Origin: Tetrapyrgos nigripes
Lineage: Eukaryota; Basidiomycota; Agaricomycetes; Agaricales; Campanellaceae
DNA length: 64,000 bases
NCBI GenBank assembly: GCA_013368315.1
Contig: JAACJM010000022.1
Location: forward strand, 124,001 to 188,000
Direction: 5' to 3'
The notes under the pieces were generated by a model. The model was not told where the DNA came from. It saw only the letters and a list, made by a program, of their open reading frames with translations, and did not search any database. The position numbers and the translations under genes are program-made. This document shows, piece after piece, positions 33,145 to 44,832 of this stretch; within the stretch, counting starts at the first letter, position 1; every line of letters begins with the position of its first letter.

Positions 33145-33345
33145 CGTTGGCGCTGACGGCCACGACGGGAGGAATGAAAGGGGCGTTTGTGCCCAAGCAA
33201 CGCATGCAAGTATTTATTATCTCGACATCTGATGTCACGTCGGAATATCGCATTTCTGTGCTCGCTGTTCCCGAACGACTGTTCAAGCACCAAAAACACG
33301 TACCATCATTACACGGATCGCCGGTACTACAATACATTCTCGAAT

Positions 33346-35546
33346 TTACAGTTTGGAACGCTGTGAAGTGGGTGTGATACCGTATACAAAAGCCCTATCC
33401 ATCGTGGCCTTTCCCGTCGGATCTTTCAAGGCTTCTTCGAAGTCATGAACAGCCTTTTGTATCTCGCCCTCGTAAATCCACCGATTAACCGACTCCTGGT
33501 CGATCATCGCATTCGCATCACCGGCTCCATATGACCAGACCGCATGTTCCAAAAGACAAACAGCAGCTGTGAGAGGGCCAAAGACCATCATCAACAGTCT
33601 TGGCGCTATCTCCACCGTCTGCCCCCTCTGGAACATGGAGGGTAACTGATCAATAAATCCACCGAGAAGCGTGGCATTCAATTTGAGGTCTTGGATCACA
33701 GAAGCTGACCTTGTGACAGATGATGCCCACTTCATTGAGACATTAGGTCGTTATCACAATTAGGAGCAATGATAACATACCTGTGCGAACTTCTCGATAG
33801 AATCTCCTCGTGCTGCGCGGATTAAATCAAGTGAAAGAACACTCATGGTGCCTTCCCAAATCTTCTCCACCAAAGAATCCCTGAGTAACCTAATTCCAAG
33901 TAAATCTCGAATCTTTTGGAGACCGATACTGGCGGAGCCTTACTTACCTGCCTATTCCAACTTCCTCCATGTACCCGAGCCCACCCAATGCCGCCATTGC
34001 TTCTTCAATTGCAGAAGGCACCTTATGAGCAGCATATGCCTTCACCATTGGAGTCATCAACCGTAACCTCGACTCTTCTGCATCCGTGGCAATCTTCAAT
34101 TCAGATTTGCCGAGTAAGTTGACCGCGTGAAACGTCATATGGGTAAGGGCCCGGTAGATCAGCGTAATACTGGCCAAATTGGCAACGTGAAGAGGCAGAT
34201 CTTGGAGGAGAGTCGTCTGCGATTTGACACGACGAACAGTAGAATAGGACCGAGCTATCGATAAACAGCGCTGAAGACTCCCAATGGCGTGAATAGCGGC
34301 GTGGATTCGTGTAAGGTTGAGTACAGGAGTTATCGTCTTCACACCACCATTCAAAGGACCGATCAGCCAGCCTCTGGTCTTAACGAGCGACAGCTCGGCG
34401 GTTGGAACTCCCCAAGTACCGATCTTGTTCTTGAGTCGGTGCATGTGGACACCGTTTGACAACGGGGACGGGAATGATGGGGTCCGCAGCGGTATCAAGA
34501 ACATGCTGAGCCCTCGAGAGCCATCGGTGACGCTGCCTGTCCTCGCTAGAGCAACAGTCACATTGCCCTCAGCAGCGCTGGAGAACCACTTGAAACCGTT
34601 AAGCTCGTAAGCAGGACCTAAATCCTCGGGTCTATCGGCAACGCGTGTCGCAGTGGTCTCGGTTTCTGAAACGTCAGATCCTCCAGGTTTCTAGACGATC
34701 AGAAGAGAGGATTAGGTGAGGGCACGTCTTGTAACAGATTGAGAGCTTCTTACCTCCGTCATCCATTGACCAGAAAGGTAGGCGACATTAGGATCCGAGC
34801 TGTTAAAATGGTTATGGTCAAGGAGTCGAGAGATGCACGATTTCCTTCAGATAACGCACCTAATCAGCTTCTGGTGTACCTCCTTCTTCATCCTGTCCGT
34901 TCCAAATAGTTCGATGGCTATCCGAGTTTTCAGAGTTGGTCTCAAAAACGGCAAACGATAGACCTACTACGTGCAACGCCGTCAGCCATGCCAAACGGGC
35001 ACATAATCTGGTGGCATCTGTCAGAACATGATACAGAGGATATACACATACACTTACGACGTGATAGTCGCCGGTCATTGTCATTGTTTTTGCAAATTGG
35101 TATACCCTGCTGAACTGACCAAATTCGCGCTGGTGGGCGATTGAGACATAGCCTTCCTTCATAGCCATTTCTTCGAGCCTTCTCCAACCCTCAGACGTCT
35201 GAAGCCTGTCGACCCGACGTCCAAACTGATCATATTGTACGAGAGTAGCTTGATGGACGAGAGGTGCCAAAGGTCTTGCATCTTTCGGAGGAAAAATGAG
35301 CCACTGAGCGGAACACAGAAGTAGGGAATTAGCTCACGGGTAATTAGATCCTCACCGAGACGATTAAGGTCTGCTTGTACTTGTGCAAGAATGCTACTGG
35401 GAAGCAGTCTCTTCAAAAGACTCGGTAAGACGGGATCTGCAACGTAAGGGTGTTCGTCGGGATAAATTGTCTATGCAACTCTCGTAACGAAGCCCGATGC
35501 AAAATTGGCCAAAACTTACCGGTTGGAAGCCATCCTCGACACGCAT
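33346..35546 (-). CDS. AidB-like acyl-CoA dehydrogenase with peroxisomal SKL signal (586 aa)
   Basis: Nine exons: 35546-35520, 35470-35338, 35281-35058, 35007-34971, 34917-34860, 34799-34754, 34690-33948, 33889-33781, 33729-33346, together 586 codons. Landmarks are IMCPFGMADGVA, LSGQWMTEKPGGSDVS (the flavin-binding strand characteristic of AidB-type enzymes), FKWFSSAAEGNVTVALART, KIGTWGVPTAE, LGGLGYMEE and LVEKIWEGT. The enzyme family uses FAD and oxidises acyl-CoA or related chains. The last residues are SKL, a textbook type-1 peroxisomal signal. Peroxisomal beta-oxidation usually starts with an acyl-CoA oxidase; a dehydrogenase with SKL points to a specialised step. The substrate cannot be told. 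Confidence 0.9.
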
Positions 35547-36077
35547 TTTGTAGGGCTGGCGGACGAGGTGAGGGAAGGTTACAAGCAGACGTCGGCAGCT
35601 CCGAGGCGGTGCAGAAGTATTCTCACGCTTGACTTGTAGCGATGTGACCGGGGCATCTCAATACCTCTTAACCCCATTGGGATTCACGCCAGCGGCGGGC
35701 GACGGGTGGGCGCTTTGGGTTTATTACCTCAATGGTAGCTTCGAGATCAGCGCCAATCGTCAAAGATTACATTTGAGGCACTCATCTCTCTCAGGAGAAC
35801 GAAACATTAGAGACTAAGCTATTTTTCCCAAGCAAATTTATGTAAATCAGTGATAATCAGAGAGAAGTTGATATGTAGTAGACTAAGTTACGCCTAAAAC
35901 CATCATTGTTCTCAAATACGAGTCTTCGGATCCTTTTCAAGCGTCCGATCAAAGGATCATCGATCATGGACCAAAAACTCTGATTGATGATGGATTTCCA
36001 CATTACAGACACCACAATACATTCATGGGAGACTACAAAATTACATGCGAACAATGTTTTATGTACAGTAACATATG
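35547..36077. other. Intergenic, nothing recognised
   Basis: Presumed promoter of the acyl-CoA dehydrogenase and 3' region of the seven-helix gene; both lie on the minus strand. Confidence 0.5.
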
Positions 36078-37650
36078 CTAAACCTCAGAAAGGCTCTGTT
36101 GACCACGCTTCGGCATGTAGTAATCCTGACCAACTTTTGTACCAGAAGTACGGGTCTCAAACTCGTCCAGATCCACTTCTCTCTGGTCATCAGTAATCTC
36201 CACGGTCTTGTTTACTCGCACGGGATGTGGGCGCCGGGCTTCCGCTGAAGAGAAGCTGATTTTGTTGAGAGTTGTGCCATAATTCGTGTGAGCTTCAGCA
36301 CTCATTCCGAGGCCGATTCGGACAATAATGAGAGTTGGCACGATTCCCTGTGAGCGGAAGGATGAGAAGAAAAGTACCATGAGTTCAAATATGCCACTCA
36401 CCATTATTTGTGCCATGGAATCGAATACGATGTACTGTGAAGGCGAATGAGCAATATGACAAAAGAAGATCTAGAGCCCATACCTGTGCGTTGTGGCGCA
36501 GTACATATAGAACCAGCAAAATTAGCTGAGTGACAGCGAAGATGGCTCCAGACTCGATTCTAGATGGATCGTTCAACAATTTCGAATAGTGGAAAAGAGA
36601 GAAAAGTGGATTACACGATCTCGAGAGCCTGGCTATATTTTCTGCTGTGCTTGGCTCCCAGCACTTGACTCGTTTGACGAGAAACCCACCAGATACGGCC
36701 AGCTAGGTCGCAGTAACGAACGGTAAGAGAGATGTTTTTAGCTAGTGACTGAGGGTTTATCCGTACCGATGAGACTGGTGACTGTAATATTTGTCGAAAG
36801 AGAGATGCTGAACAGAGCGGTACCCCAGTCGGCAATGGCTGAGACAAACACATCTTCTCCAGGTGTCACCGTACTAAAGCCATAGACTGCGGCATATCCA
36901 CAAACTGTCGAAAGAGATTAGAATTAGCAGAGTCATCAATCTCAAATCCTTACTTGTGCTGCCAAGGAGCATGATAACTGGAACTATGATGATCTTTATA
37001 CTGTTACCCCAGACGACATAGCAGCGGTATACCTTCATGTGGCGCTTCAGAATTCGAAGATCGATTGACGACGGAGGAAGTGACTCACGACCAAACTATC
37101 GGCCACGACACTTAAAGAATCATTCAGAACACAATAACAGCGAAATAAAAGGCCACGCACTTGTTCGTCACGTAGATTGCTTCTCGGAACACATTACTCC
37201 AAGTCCACAATTGCGCGAGGTAGCCAAGTGCGCCTTCTGCATTATCTTTGTAGTTGATGAAGGCGACCACCCCCCGTACAAAGTCAGTGATAACGTGGCC
37301 GGTGGACAGGGTGTACGTGACAATGGCAGCTATGAGAAGGGGCTTATTGACTTGTTTTCTAGCACGACGCTTGGAATACAAGAGGACCCAAACACAGATG
37401 GAAAATAGAACAGTGAACAAGCCTAAAAACTCCTCATTAGCGCACAGAAAATAAAAGGCGATGATTTCGTACCATTAAGGAACGTTTCCACCTGAAGGGT
37501 TGATTCGAGACGATGAGCGAGAAGTCGGAATATACAGCTATCCACAACCCACCCAAAGGGAGGCAAAAATGGCCTACGAAGCGCATAAGTACAGGTATAG
37601 ATCGATGGGCGATAAATCCAACTCACGGTATCAAGAGGTAGTTGTTTCAT
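36078..37650 (-). CDS. Seven-helix membrane protein of an Agaricomycete orphan family (336 aa)
   Basis: Ten exons: 37650-37627, 37491-37473, 37422-37161, 37110-37089, 37032-36954, 36904-36767, 36702-36615, 36559-36484, 36434-36402, 36347-36078. The product has seven hydrophobic segments, about residues 15-33, 44-70, 85-112, 115-140, 152-185, 208-230 and 240-262, then a hydrophilic tail of about 75 residues. Landmarks: LFTVLFSICVWVLLY, NNVVADSLVVYRCYVVWG, AGRIWWVSRQ, IESGAIFAVTQL, GIVPTLIIVRIGLGMS. It resembles lineage-expanded, GPCR-like membrane proteins of unknown function in mushrooms. The gene at 58029-59475 is a relative with matching exon sizes (19, 22 and 88 bases). It begins 456 bp from the divergent methyltransferase gene. 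Confidence 0.85.
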
Positions 37651-38106
37651 AAGGAATTTAGGAGTGAAAGTAACGAACGGCCAAACACACCAGCGGTGGA
37701 ATGAGGATGGGGGGTATTAACGCAAAGACCCAAAGGGCGGTGTTGCCCTATTTACGGAGAGTCTCGACCAAATATACTTCAATCAGTGCTCAATTAGTGT
37801 TAGCATGCTGCATCACCACATATGACCTTTGGTTTGACAAGCGTATTACCCCATTAAGAATACCACGTAAGTCCGGTCTTTCGACTGTACGGTCATGAAG
37901 TGCTCCGAGTGGTGTGGTGGACCAGTTAGATAATCTTCTCCCGATCGCCCATTCAGTTTCCGTTTTCAACGGAGATAAAGGTGTCATTGTGAAGTGATGT
38001 CTTCTCGTGTCGTTCTCATCAGAAGGGAGGTTTGACAAAAAGGCGCGCGAAAGTACTAGTAGTGCGTCTCTTCTTAAGCACGCACGTCGAGGACGACTAT
38101 TCAGCT
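37651..38106. promoter_or_regulatory. Divergent promoter between the membrane protein and the methyltransferase
   Basis: A 456-bp spacer separates two ATGs pointing away from each other, so it must hold both promoters. I recognise no specific site. Confidence 0.5.
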
Positions 38107-40101
38107 ATGTCTCTCTATCGAACGCAGTCTCTCAAGACCTTTATAACCCATCCACGATCAATCGCTAGCTTTGCTGACAGCCTCTTTGCATATTTCGGCG
38201 ACACCGTCAGTAACTCTGCTTGGAAGCCTCTCCAGAATATTTGTAGAGCTCAGGTTATTAAGTGCGTGCTTACAGTTTCTAGGACGTTTGCCGGGTCTCA
38301 GTTTCTCTCAGTGTACTCAAGAATATCGACATTGGGTCCATAGTTTTAACCACGACCACTTCTGAAGCATTGGAATTTGGGAATTTGACGGAAGGGCATG
38401 GTGACCTGCGCGCGAAACTCACGATCAAGGATGATTCATTTTGGGTTCGAGTCGCTCTTTTTACGGACCTTGGCTTGGCGGAATCTTTCATGGTGGGCGA
38501 AGGTGTGTTGTTCATTCCATCTGAGGCAACTTCACTGATATCTCCTCTAGTTGAAAGTGACGACATATATCCTCTATTCAAGGTCTGTTTGCATCACGAT
38601 CCAGATTTGGCCTTCGTTGACCTACAAATCGAACAGATCCTGATTCACAACCGTAAACACCTCACTGCGCTAGAGACCTGGACGGCCGCTGTGTTGTCAC
38701 AAGCTAGAAAACTCACCTCCATCAAATTTCTTGGAGATTTGATGAACTCGAAGGCGAACATTTCAGCGCACTACGACATTGGAGTTGTCATGTATGCCAA
38801 CTTTAAGCTCCTCCTAACCTGATCTAACTCAGCAATAGGTTCAAAGCGTTCACAGACGAACGCATGGTATACTCTACTGCAATCTGGAAGGACTTTGAAC
38901 GAAATACACTGGACGAATCCCTTGAAGATGCCCAGTTGCGGAAACTCAAGTAGGTACCCGCATGGTTCAATGGAGCAATACGTTCTGACGTCCCTCGACA
39001 GGATGCTTATCAATAAGCTAAAGCTTCAATCAGGACACCGTATCCTGGAGATAGGTATCCATACTTTGATGGAATCAAAGAGCGACTGATAGACAGACTA
39101 TTACAGGTACCGGATGGGGTGCTTTCCCAATCCTGGCCGCAAAATGCTTTGATTGTACAATTGATACAGTCACACTATCAGCCACTCAAGCTGAATACGC
39201 TAGGAAACTCATTGCAGACGAGAATCTTTCGGACAGGATAACCGTCCATCATATGGACTACAGAGACTGTCTGCTAAAACCTGAATGGAAGGGCCAGTTC
39301 GACCGTTTTCTCAGCGTTGAGATGATGGAACACGTGGGTAAAGACTATCTATCAGAATATTGGAGCATGGTGGACTGGGTCCTAAAGCCGCAAGATGGTG
39401 TGGGTGTCGTGCAAGTTATGACTATCCCGGAAGCTCGTACGCGTTGAGTTCTTTTCATCATTTTTTCTTCTCACCATCGCGCCATAGGGATCCCGGCATA
39501 TGATCAATCTGGTGTCGATTTTGTTCAGAAATGGGTACGTTTATTAATCTACCTCTCCATGACCTCTATTGAAACCTTGATCTAGAGTAAGATCTTGCTC
39601 GTATTTGTCAAGTTGCGGAGTTAACGAAAATCCAATCCAGTCTTCCCAGGAAGCTACTTCCCGAGTCTTACTTACTTACTCGAAACCTTGCGTCAGGGAA
39701 CTGGCGGAAAGCTCCTGGTCGACTCCATCTTCAATATCGCACCTCACTATCCCGGTACCTTACTGGAATGGAAAAGAAGGTTTTTGGAGAATTGGGAGGA
39801 TCAGATCGCTCCGGAACTCACTACGCAATTTGGTCTCGACTACGATGGGTTAGAAATTTTCAAGCGCAGATGGACGTGTACGTGTGCAGTTCCTTCATCG
39901 TCGGACGATCTTTCTGACTCGAGACCTCTACAGATTATTTGTGAGTTACCGCTCAAGCTGGTAAAGCCTACTTACTTAACTTTTCGCAGTGACTATTGCG
40001 CCGCTGGCTTTGCCACTCGGACATTGGGAGACCATGTCATTACGTTCACTCGCGAAGGAAACACTGCTTTCGGGTGTGATTATACCGTGGATGAGAATTG
40101 A
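38107..40101 (+). CDS. Cyclopropane-fatty-acyl-phospholipid synthase-like methyltransferase (478 aa)
   Basis: Twelve exons: 38107-38261, 38312-38502, 38551-38582, 38637-38791, 38833-38949, 39002-39054, 39107-39436, 39488-39534, 39586, 39641-39877, 39934-39940, 39990-40101. The SAM fold carries RILEIGTGWGAFPILAAK (about residues 230-250), VEMMEHVGKDYLSEYW, FVQKWIFPGSYFPS, LEWKRRFLENW and FDYCAAGFATRTLGDH at the end, as in fungal CFA synthase-like proteins, which add a methylene or methyl from SAM to an acyl double bond. Where bacterial enzymes and most relatives have YSC, this one has YSTAIW. Two exons, of 1 and 7 bases, are needed to keep the WIFPG and YYFDYC motifs. It is followed in tandem by a desaturase gene, which could supply its double bond. 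Confidence 0.9.
39586..39586 (+). other. Single-nucleotide exon (A) in the methyltransferase gene
   Basis: TCTAG|A|GTAAGA: the A at 39586 follows a 51-base intron (39535-39585, GTACGT...TCTAG) and precedes a 54-base intron (39587-39640, GTAAGA...TCCAG). It completes an Ile codon with TC from 39641-39642, giving QKWIFPG. Splicing the interval as one intron shifts the frame and destroys the family motifs that follow. Confidence 0.7.
39934..39940 (+). other. 7-nt microexon in the methyltransferase gene
   Basis: ATTATTT lies between CTACAG and GTGAGT. It joins T from 39877 and T from 39990 to read W-T-Y-Y-F-D-Y-C, the conserved end of the family. Skipping it breaks the frame. Confidence 0.75.
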
Positions 40102-40461
40102 TCATGAAGTTGCTGTATTATTTATTCATGTACGTCTGTACAATATGTTTGAACCAGGCACGAATTTTTGTCTGCAACATATCATGCGCCGGAAACGCTC
40201 ACAGACGCTAAGCCACAAAATGACCGTCTACCGTGTGAAGATCCCAGTCAGAACTTGACAGAAGACGCACATGTCCGGTCTCCACGCAAAGACTTGTATT
40301 CTGATGTGGCCTTCTTGGTGTTCCTATGATCTAGGTTTGCTCCATGTGTCGAATACCATCCTTCTGCCTTTGTAAAATTTATCGCCAGCGGTTATATCAT
40401 TTATCAATTTTAGCGATAACACTTGATATAAATTACCTGTCCATACTTGGGTCGCCTCAAA
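40102..40461. other. Short spacer, nothing recognised
   Basis: Lies between the methyltransferase stop and the desaturase start on the same strand. A minus-strand frame overlapping the desaturase start looks like a shadow. Confidence 0.5.
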
Positions 40462-41984
40462 ATGGGTAGCCTTCTCTCTGTCGAAAGCTGGCCTCCAACC
40501 ACCGGTGTCCGCTGGTTCAACATACTCTTTTTTCTGCTTACTCATTCCTTGTCCATATGGGGCATCTTGAGTGTATCATACCGGCGTGAGACAGTAGTGT
40601 TTGCAATACTATATTATTTCTTTTCTGCCCTCGGTAAACGACCTCGTATCTGCCTGCTTTTCTCGTACTGATCCATCCCTTTGCTTCAGGTATTGTTGCA
40701 GGTGAATTTAATATCTACTCAGGTAGCGAGTAGGCTCCTTACTATCGAATCATCAGGTTATCATCGCCTTTGGTCTCACAGATCGTATACTGCTTCTATC
40801 CCCCTTCAACTCTTTCTACTACTAGGGGGAGCTAGTGCCTTTCAAGGATCGGCCTTCTTCTGGTCTCGTAATCATCGCTCCCATCATCGTTACACCGACA
40901 CCAATCAAGACCCGTACAATGCCAAACGTGGATTATTTTGGACACATCTCGGCTGGATCATTTTCAAACATAATCTTCATGCTGGGCCTGCCGACGTTAC
41001 TGATCTCCGTAAGGATCCTTTGGTGATGTGGCAGCATAGGCAGTTCTACCCTCTGGGTTTTCTACTTGGATTCTTCATTCCTATCATCGTTCCTGGAGTA
41101 TTTTGGGGCGATTGGATTGGAGGCTTGTGTTTTTCTTGTGCGCTTCGAATGACGCTCGTGCATCATGTAAGTCTTTCTCTGTACTTCCGCAATGCAGTTT
41201 ACCTATAATCTCGTATAGGGTATCTTCAGCCTCAACTCCTTAGCTCACCACTTAGGTTCAGCAACCTTCGATGACCGATTTTCGCCCCGAGATCATTTCT
41301 TATGTGGACTACTGACGCTCGGCGAGGGCAACCACAACTTCCATCACCAATTCCCTATCGATTATCGTAATGCCTACCAGTGGTACTATTACGATCCAGC
41401 TAAATGGTTCATCGCTGCCTGCAAGCTTCTCGGCCTCGCTAGTCACTTACGAGTCTTTCCTGTCAACGAAATCCAAAAATGCTCCTTAACCATGCAACTG
41501 AAGGCGCTCAAAGGCGTGCAGGATTCATTGAGCTGGCCCAAGGATCGGGAATTGTTACCCGTGGTCACCTGGGAAGCGTGTAAGGGCTAGTCAGTCTTCG
41601 CCCTTGCCGAGAACTAAGGATTTATCAGTCCAGGAACAAGCCAAGTCGCAAACTTTGATAGTAATATCAGGTTTTGTTCATGCTCTCGATGATGAATTCG
41701 TTGAGGTACACCCAGGAGGATCGCAGCTTCTTCGGAACTCGTCAGGTAAGGATATGACCTCTGCGTTTTTTGGTGGAGTTTACCGTCATTCGAGTGCTGC
41801 CATTCATGTAAGTCGTACTAGTTTTGAAATCCAGGAAGCCATCGTTGATTCCTTCTATTGCTACTAGCTGCTGTCCATGAAACGAATTGGTATTCTGCTT
41901 GGAGGCATGGAAATCGTCGATGACGATTCAGTAGATCGTAGCCACTCGCAATTTTTTGTGATAAAGGATCAGAAGATACCCTGA
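40462..41984 (+). CDS. Delta-9 acyl desaturase with C-terminal cytochrome b5 domain (416 aa)
   Basis: Six exons: 40462-40633, 40690-40701, 40757-41166, 41219-41579, 41629-41807, 41868-41984. The enzyme inserts a double bond in acyl-CoA in the ER membrane with a di-iron centre held by three His boxes: HRLWSH, RNHRSHH and EGNHNFHH. After hydrophobic segments (LFFLLTHSLSIWGIL, GFLLGFFIPIIVPGVF) a b5 domain follows: ISGFVHALDDEFVEVHPGG, with HPGG as haem ligand motif, to RIGILLGG. This is the Ole1-type fusion. The second exon is only 12 bases and supplies GIVAG before YHRLWSH. At 416 residues it is on the short side for Ole1-like proteins because the N-terminus is brief. It lies tail to tail with the ligase gene, 70 bp apart. 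Confidence 0.93.
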
Positions 41985-42054
41985 TTCTGCAACTATTAAA
42001 CGTATAGAATTTCGTCAAACCACCGACGTATATAAGTTGCTATGATGAACAAAA

Positions 42055-44832
42055 TCAAAGCTTTGCGCCTACGTTACCCGATCCCTTTGCGTTCCCTCTG
42101 AGCACTCTCCTCAATATCTTACCACTGGGGCTTTTTGGAATAACGTCAAGAAAAATTATGCCACCCTGAAGCCACTTGTACTTTGCCTTGGCGTCTGCCA
42201 CATGCTGGATAGCTTGTTCAGTGACGTTTCCAAGAAGAGAAAAGACCAAACCTTAAAAATGTGTACTCGTATTTCTTCCTCAGCTTGTCGACTGACTTTG
42301 GCCTCCTTCGCTTGTTCATCATGTAGCACGACATATGCTCGAGGTAGCTCTCCGGAATATTCATCAGGAACGCCAATGACGGCTACGTCAGCTATATAAG
42401 GATGGTCGAGGAGATGGCCCTCTAATTCAGCTGGTGCCACTTGGAGGCCTTTTACTTTGATTAATTCCTGGTTTGCAAGTTCAGAGGGCATAGAAAGAGA
42501 GATACATATTAGTACGCACTTTGAGTCGATCAATAATGAAGATGTCTCCGTTAGGTTTCATGATAGCTATATCTCCAGTTCTTAACCACCTGTACAAATA
42601 CAGTCAGCATTGAATACTGACAGCATGGGTTAATTCAAGAAAATCACCCGTCGATGAATGTTTCTTCTGTCCTAATCACATAGTCGGCTTAGGAATTCGA
42701 CTGAGCGCAGGAGAATACACGCACGCTTTAGCATTCTGGTAGTATCCGAGGGTGATCTGGCCACCCTTAACGTATAATTCCCCCTCTTGATCGAACTTCG
42801 CCAAGGTTCCATTGCTAGTCACTATCTTGATCGTAGTTCCAGAGACTAATTGGCCCGCGCTGCCCAATGTACCCACTTTCTGAGTAAGTGGGAACTGAGT
42901 GGTTTCAAAACAACCGGTCAGTAAGATATTTAGATCTAATGAAAGGGATAAGTACATGATACTTACCATAGAAATGACAGGCGAGCTCTCAGTCAATCCT
43001 AAGATGGTTTGAGAAGAGCAACAATGAATAACACTCGTTAAGGACAACTCACCATAACCTTGGCCAAGATGGATCTCTGGAAAGACTTGCAGGAGCTGCC
43101 GGAATAAATCACCAGTCGCTGGTGCACCGGCAATGAGACAGTATTTGACACTCGATAGATTGGCTTTCTGGACTGCAGGATGCTACATCGAAATTCGAAT
43201 CGATCAGCAGTATCAGTGTTGGGTATACTAATCAGGGGAATAAACCTACCTTGCAAAAGAGAATCGCCTGCGGAGGAACAATCCTGGTCCATAATATTAT
43301 TAGCCAAAAACCCCTTGTCTTAACCTCCAGTGCATACGTACCACAGATACGAGATTCGGTACTTCTCAATGCCTTTGAGCATCCTCTCGAAGTCGAACCG
43401 TTCAGTAACCACAAGCGTCATCTAGACGTCCATCTAAGAACGAAGAAGTTCGAGCAATAAAGTCGCAACATACTCTTGCGAAAAGCACGAAGTGCAGCTT
43501 TCAGAGCAAAAAGGATATCAGTAAGCATAGAACATTGAGGGAAATGAACGATGCGCTTACATTCAAAACCAGGCCATAAATATGATAAAGAGGGAGGACT
43601 AGGTGTGTACAAATCATAATCAGTCTTGAGGACAACACGGCAGGCAGCCCGCACCTCCAGTACAAACTTCTCCTGGCTTAAATCGCCGAAGTTCTTTCGG
43701 AACAGATGGATCATAGGTACGATGGAAGGTGGCAATTTGAAGAATATTACAGATAACGTTGAAATGTGAGATCATAACAGCCTTTCAAAGGACGATTAAG
43801 TGTTCGGCTCAGTGTCGAGGAATGGTATAAGTATACTATGTGGAGAATAACTAGACGTACCTTAGGCATCCCCGTCGTTCCAGACGAAAAAGACAAAAAC
43901 GCAACTTTTTCACGGGCTTCTCCAGCGCGCATGGATCGTTCGGGATACGTTGGGAAGGAACTTCCTTCTCTAGCCAGCTGATCCACTGTTACAAGGCCAC
44001 TGTCGGAGTTCCCGATGATGACAAGTCGAATTCCGTCCTGGCCTGCAGCTCGTATGGCCTTTGAAGCCACAGGGAGACAATCATGGTGTACGAACATGAT
44101 GGTACACTTCACCAATCCCAGATGATATTCTATGGCCACCATACGTCAAATGAGGATTTAAAAAAGCCGGTGAAACCTTGGCACCTAGCTCTGATTCTGT
44201 CAGTGAAGCACTCATTGGCCTGGAAAACGAATAAAATCTTCCTAAACGCTGTTTAAACTGCACGAGGATATGCAACGTACGATACAATCGCACCAAGGCG
44301 ATGCGTAGCCCATATACAAATTGGATAATCTGCCTTGCAAAATCAGCCATTTAATCCATATGATGAGACTACGACGTACCCATATGATTTGGACTAAACA
44401 CAGAGACTGCGGAGATAGAGGTGAAGACTTCCATATACCATCGGCGGCCGTGTATACTAACCTATCGCATTCTCACCTATCCAAAGTAAATCGTAATCAG
44501 ACTCGAAAATACAAGGGCGTGAAGCAGGATTTCTTACTGAGGTTGTATTTTGATTTCAGTGCCCTGGCCAATGCATCGCTCCGCGATTTTGCCTAGTAGA
44601 GAAGTCGCAGTCAGGACAGAGAGTGAATGCTGATTCGGATTCGAAGAAAACTGACCTGAGAAAAGGTGATTTGGCGTCCAGATATTTCGTCAATCATGCA
44701 TGGCTGAGTAGTGGATACATCAACGCTCTGAGCACCACGAAGAAAGCCAAGTGGGTTTTTATCGAAGAGAAACTGAGGAATTGTTAGATTGTCAGGAACC
44801 GAATAGAGAGGGGATGCAAGTGAATGGAACAT
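42055..44832 (-). CDS. 4-coumarate-CoA-ligase-like acyl-CoA synthetase with peroxisomal AKL signal (573 aa)
   Basis: Nineteen exons: 44832-44656, 44592-44538, 44476-44462, 44406-44380, 44329-44281, 44219-44185, 44129-43861, 43781-43655, 43598-43561, 43497-43474, 43421-43342, 43283-43250, 43182-43053, 42998-42967, 42894-42725, 42671-42648, 42589-42520, 42467-42252, 42204-42055. ANL-family motifs are in order: [13 protein letters not shown] (P-loop), [52 protein letters not shown] and PSGKILRR with the catalytic Lys. The enzyme adenylates a carboxylate and loads it on CoA. The C-terminus AKL is a PTS1 variant, so a peroxisomal fatty or aromatic acid ligase is likely. Exons of 15, 24 and 24 bases are needed for the frame. 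Confidence 0.93.
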
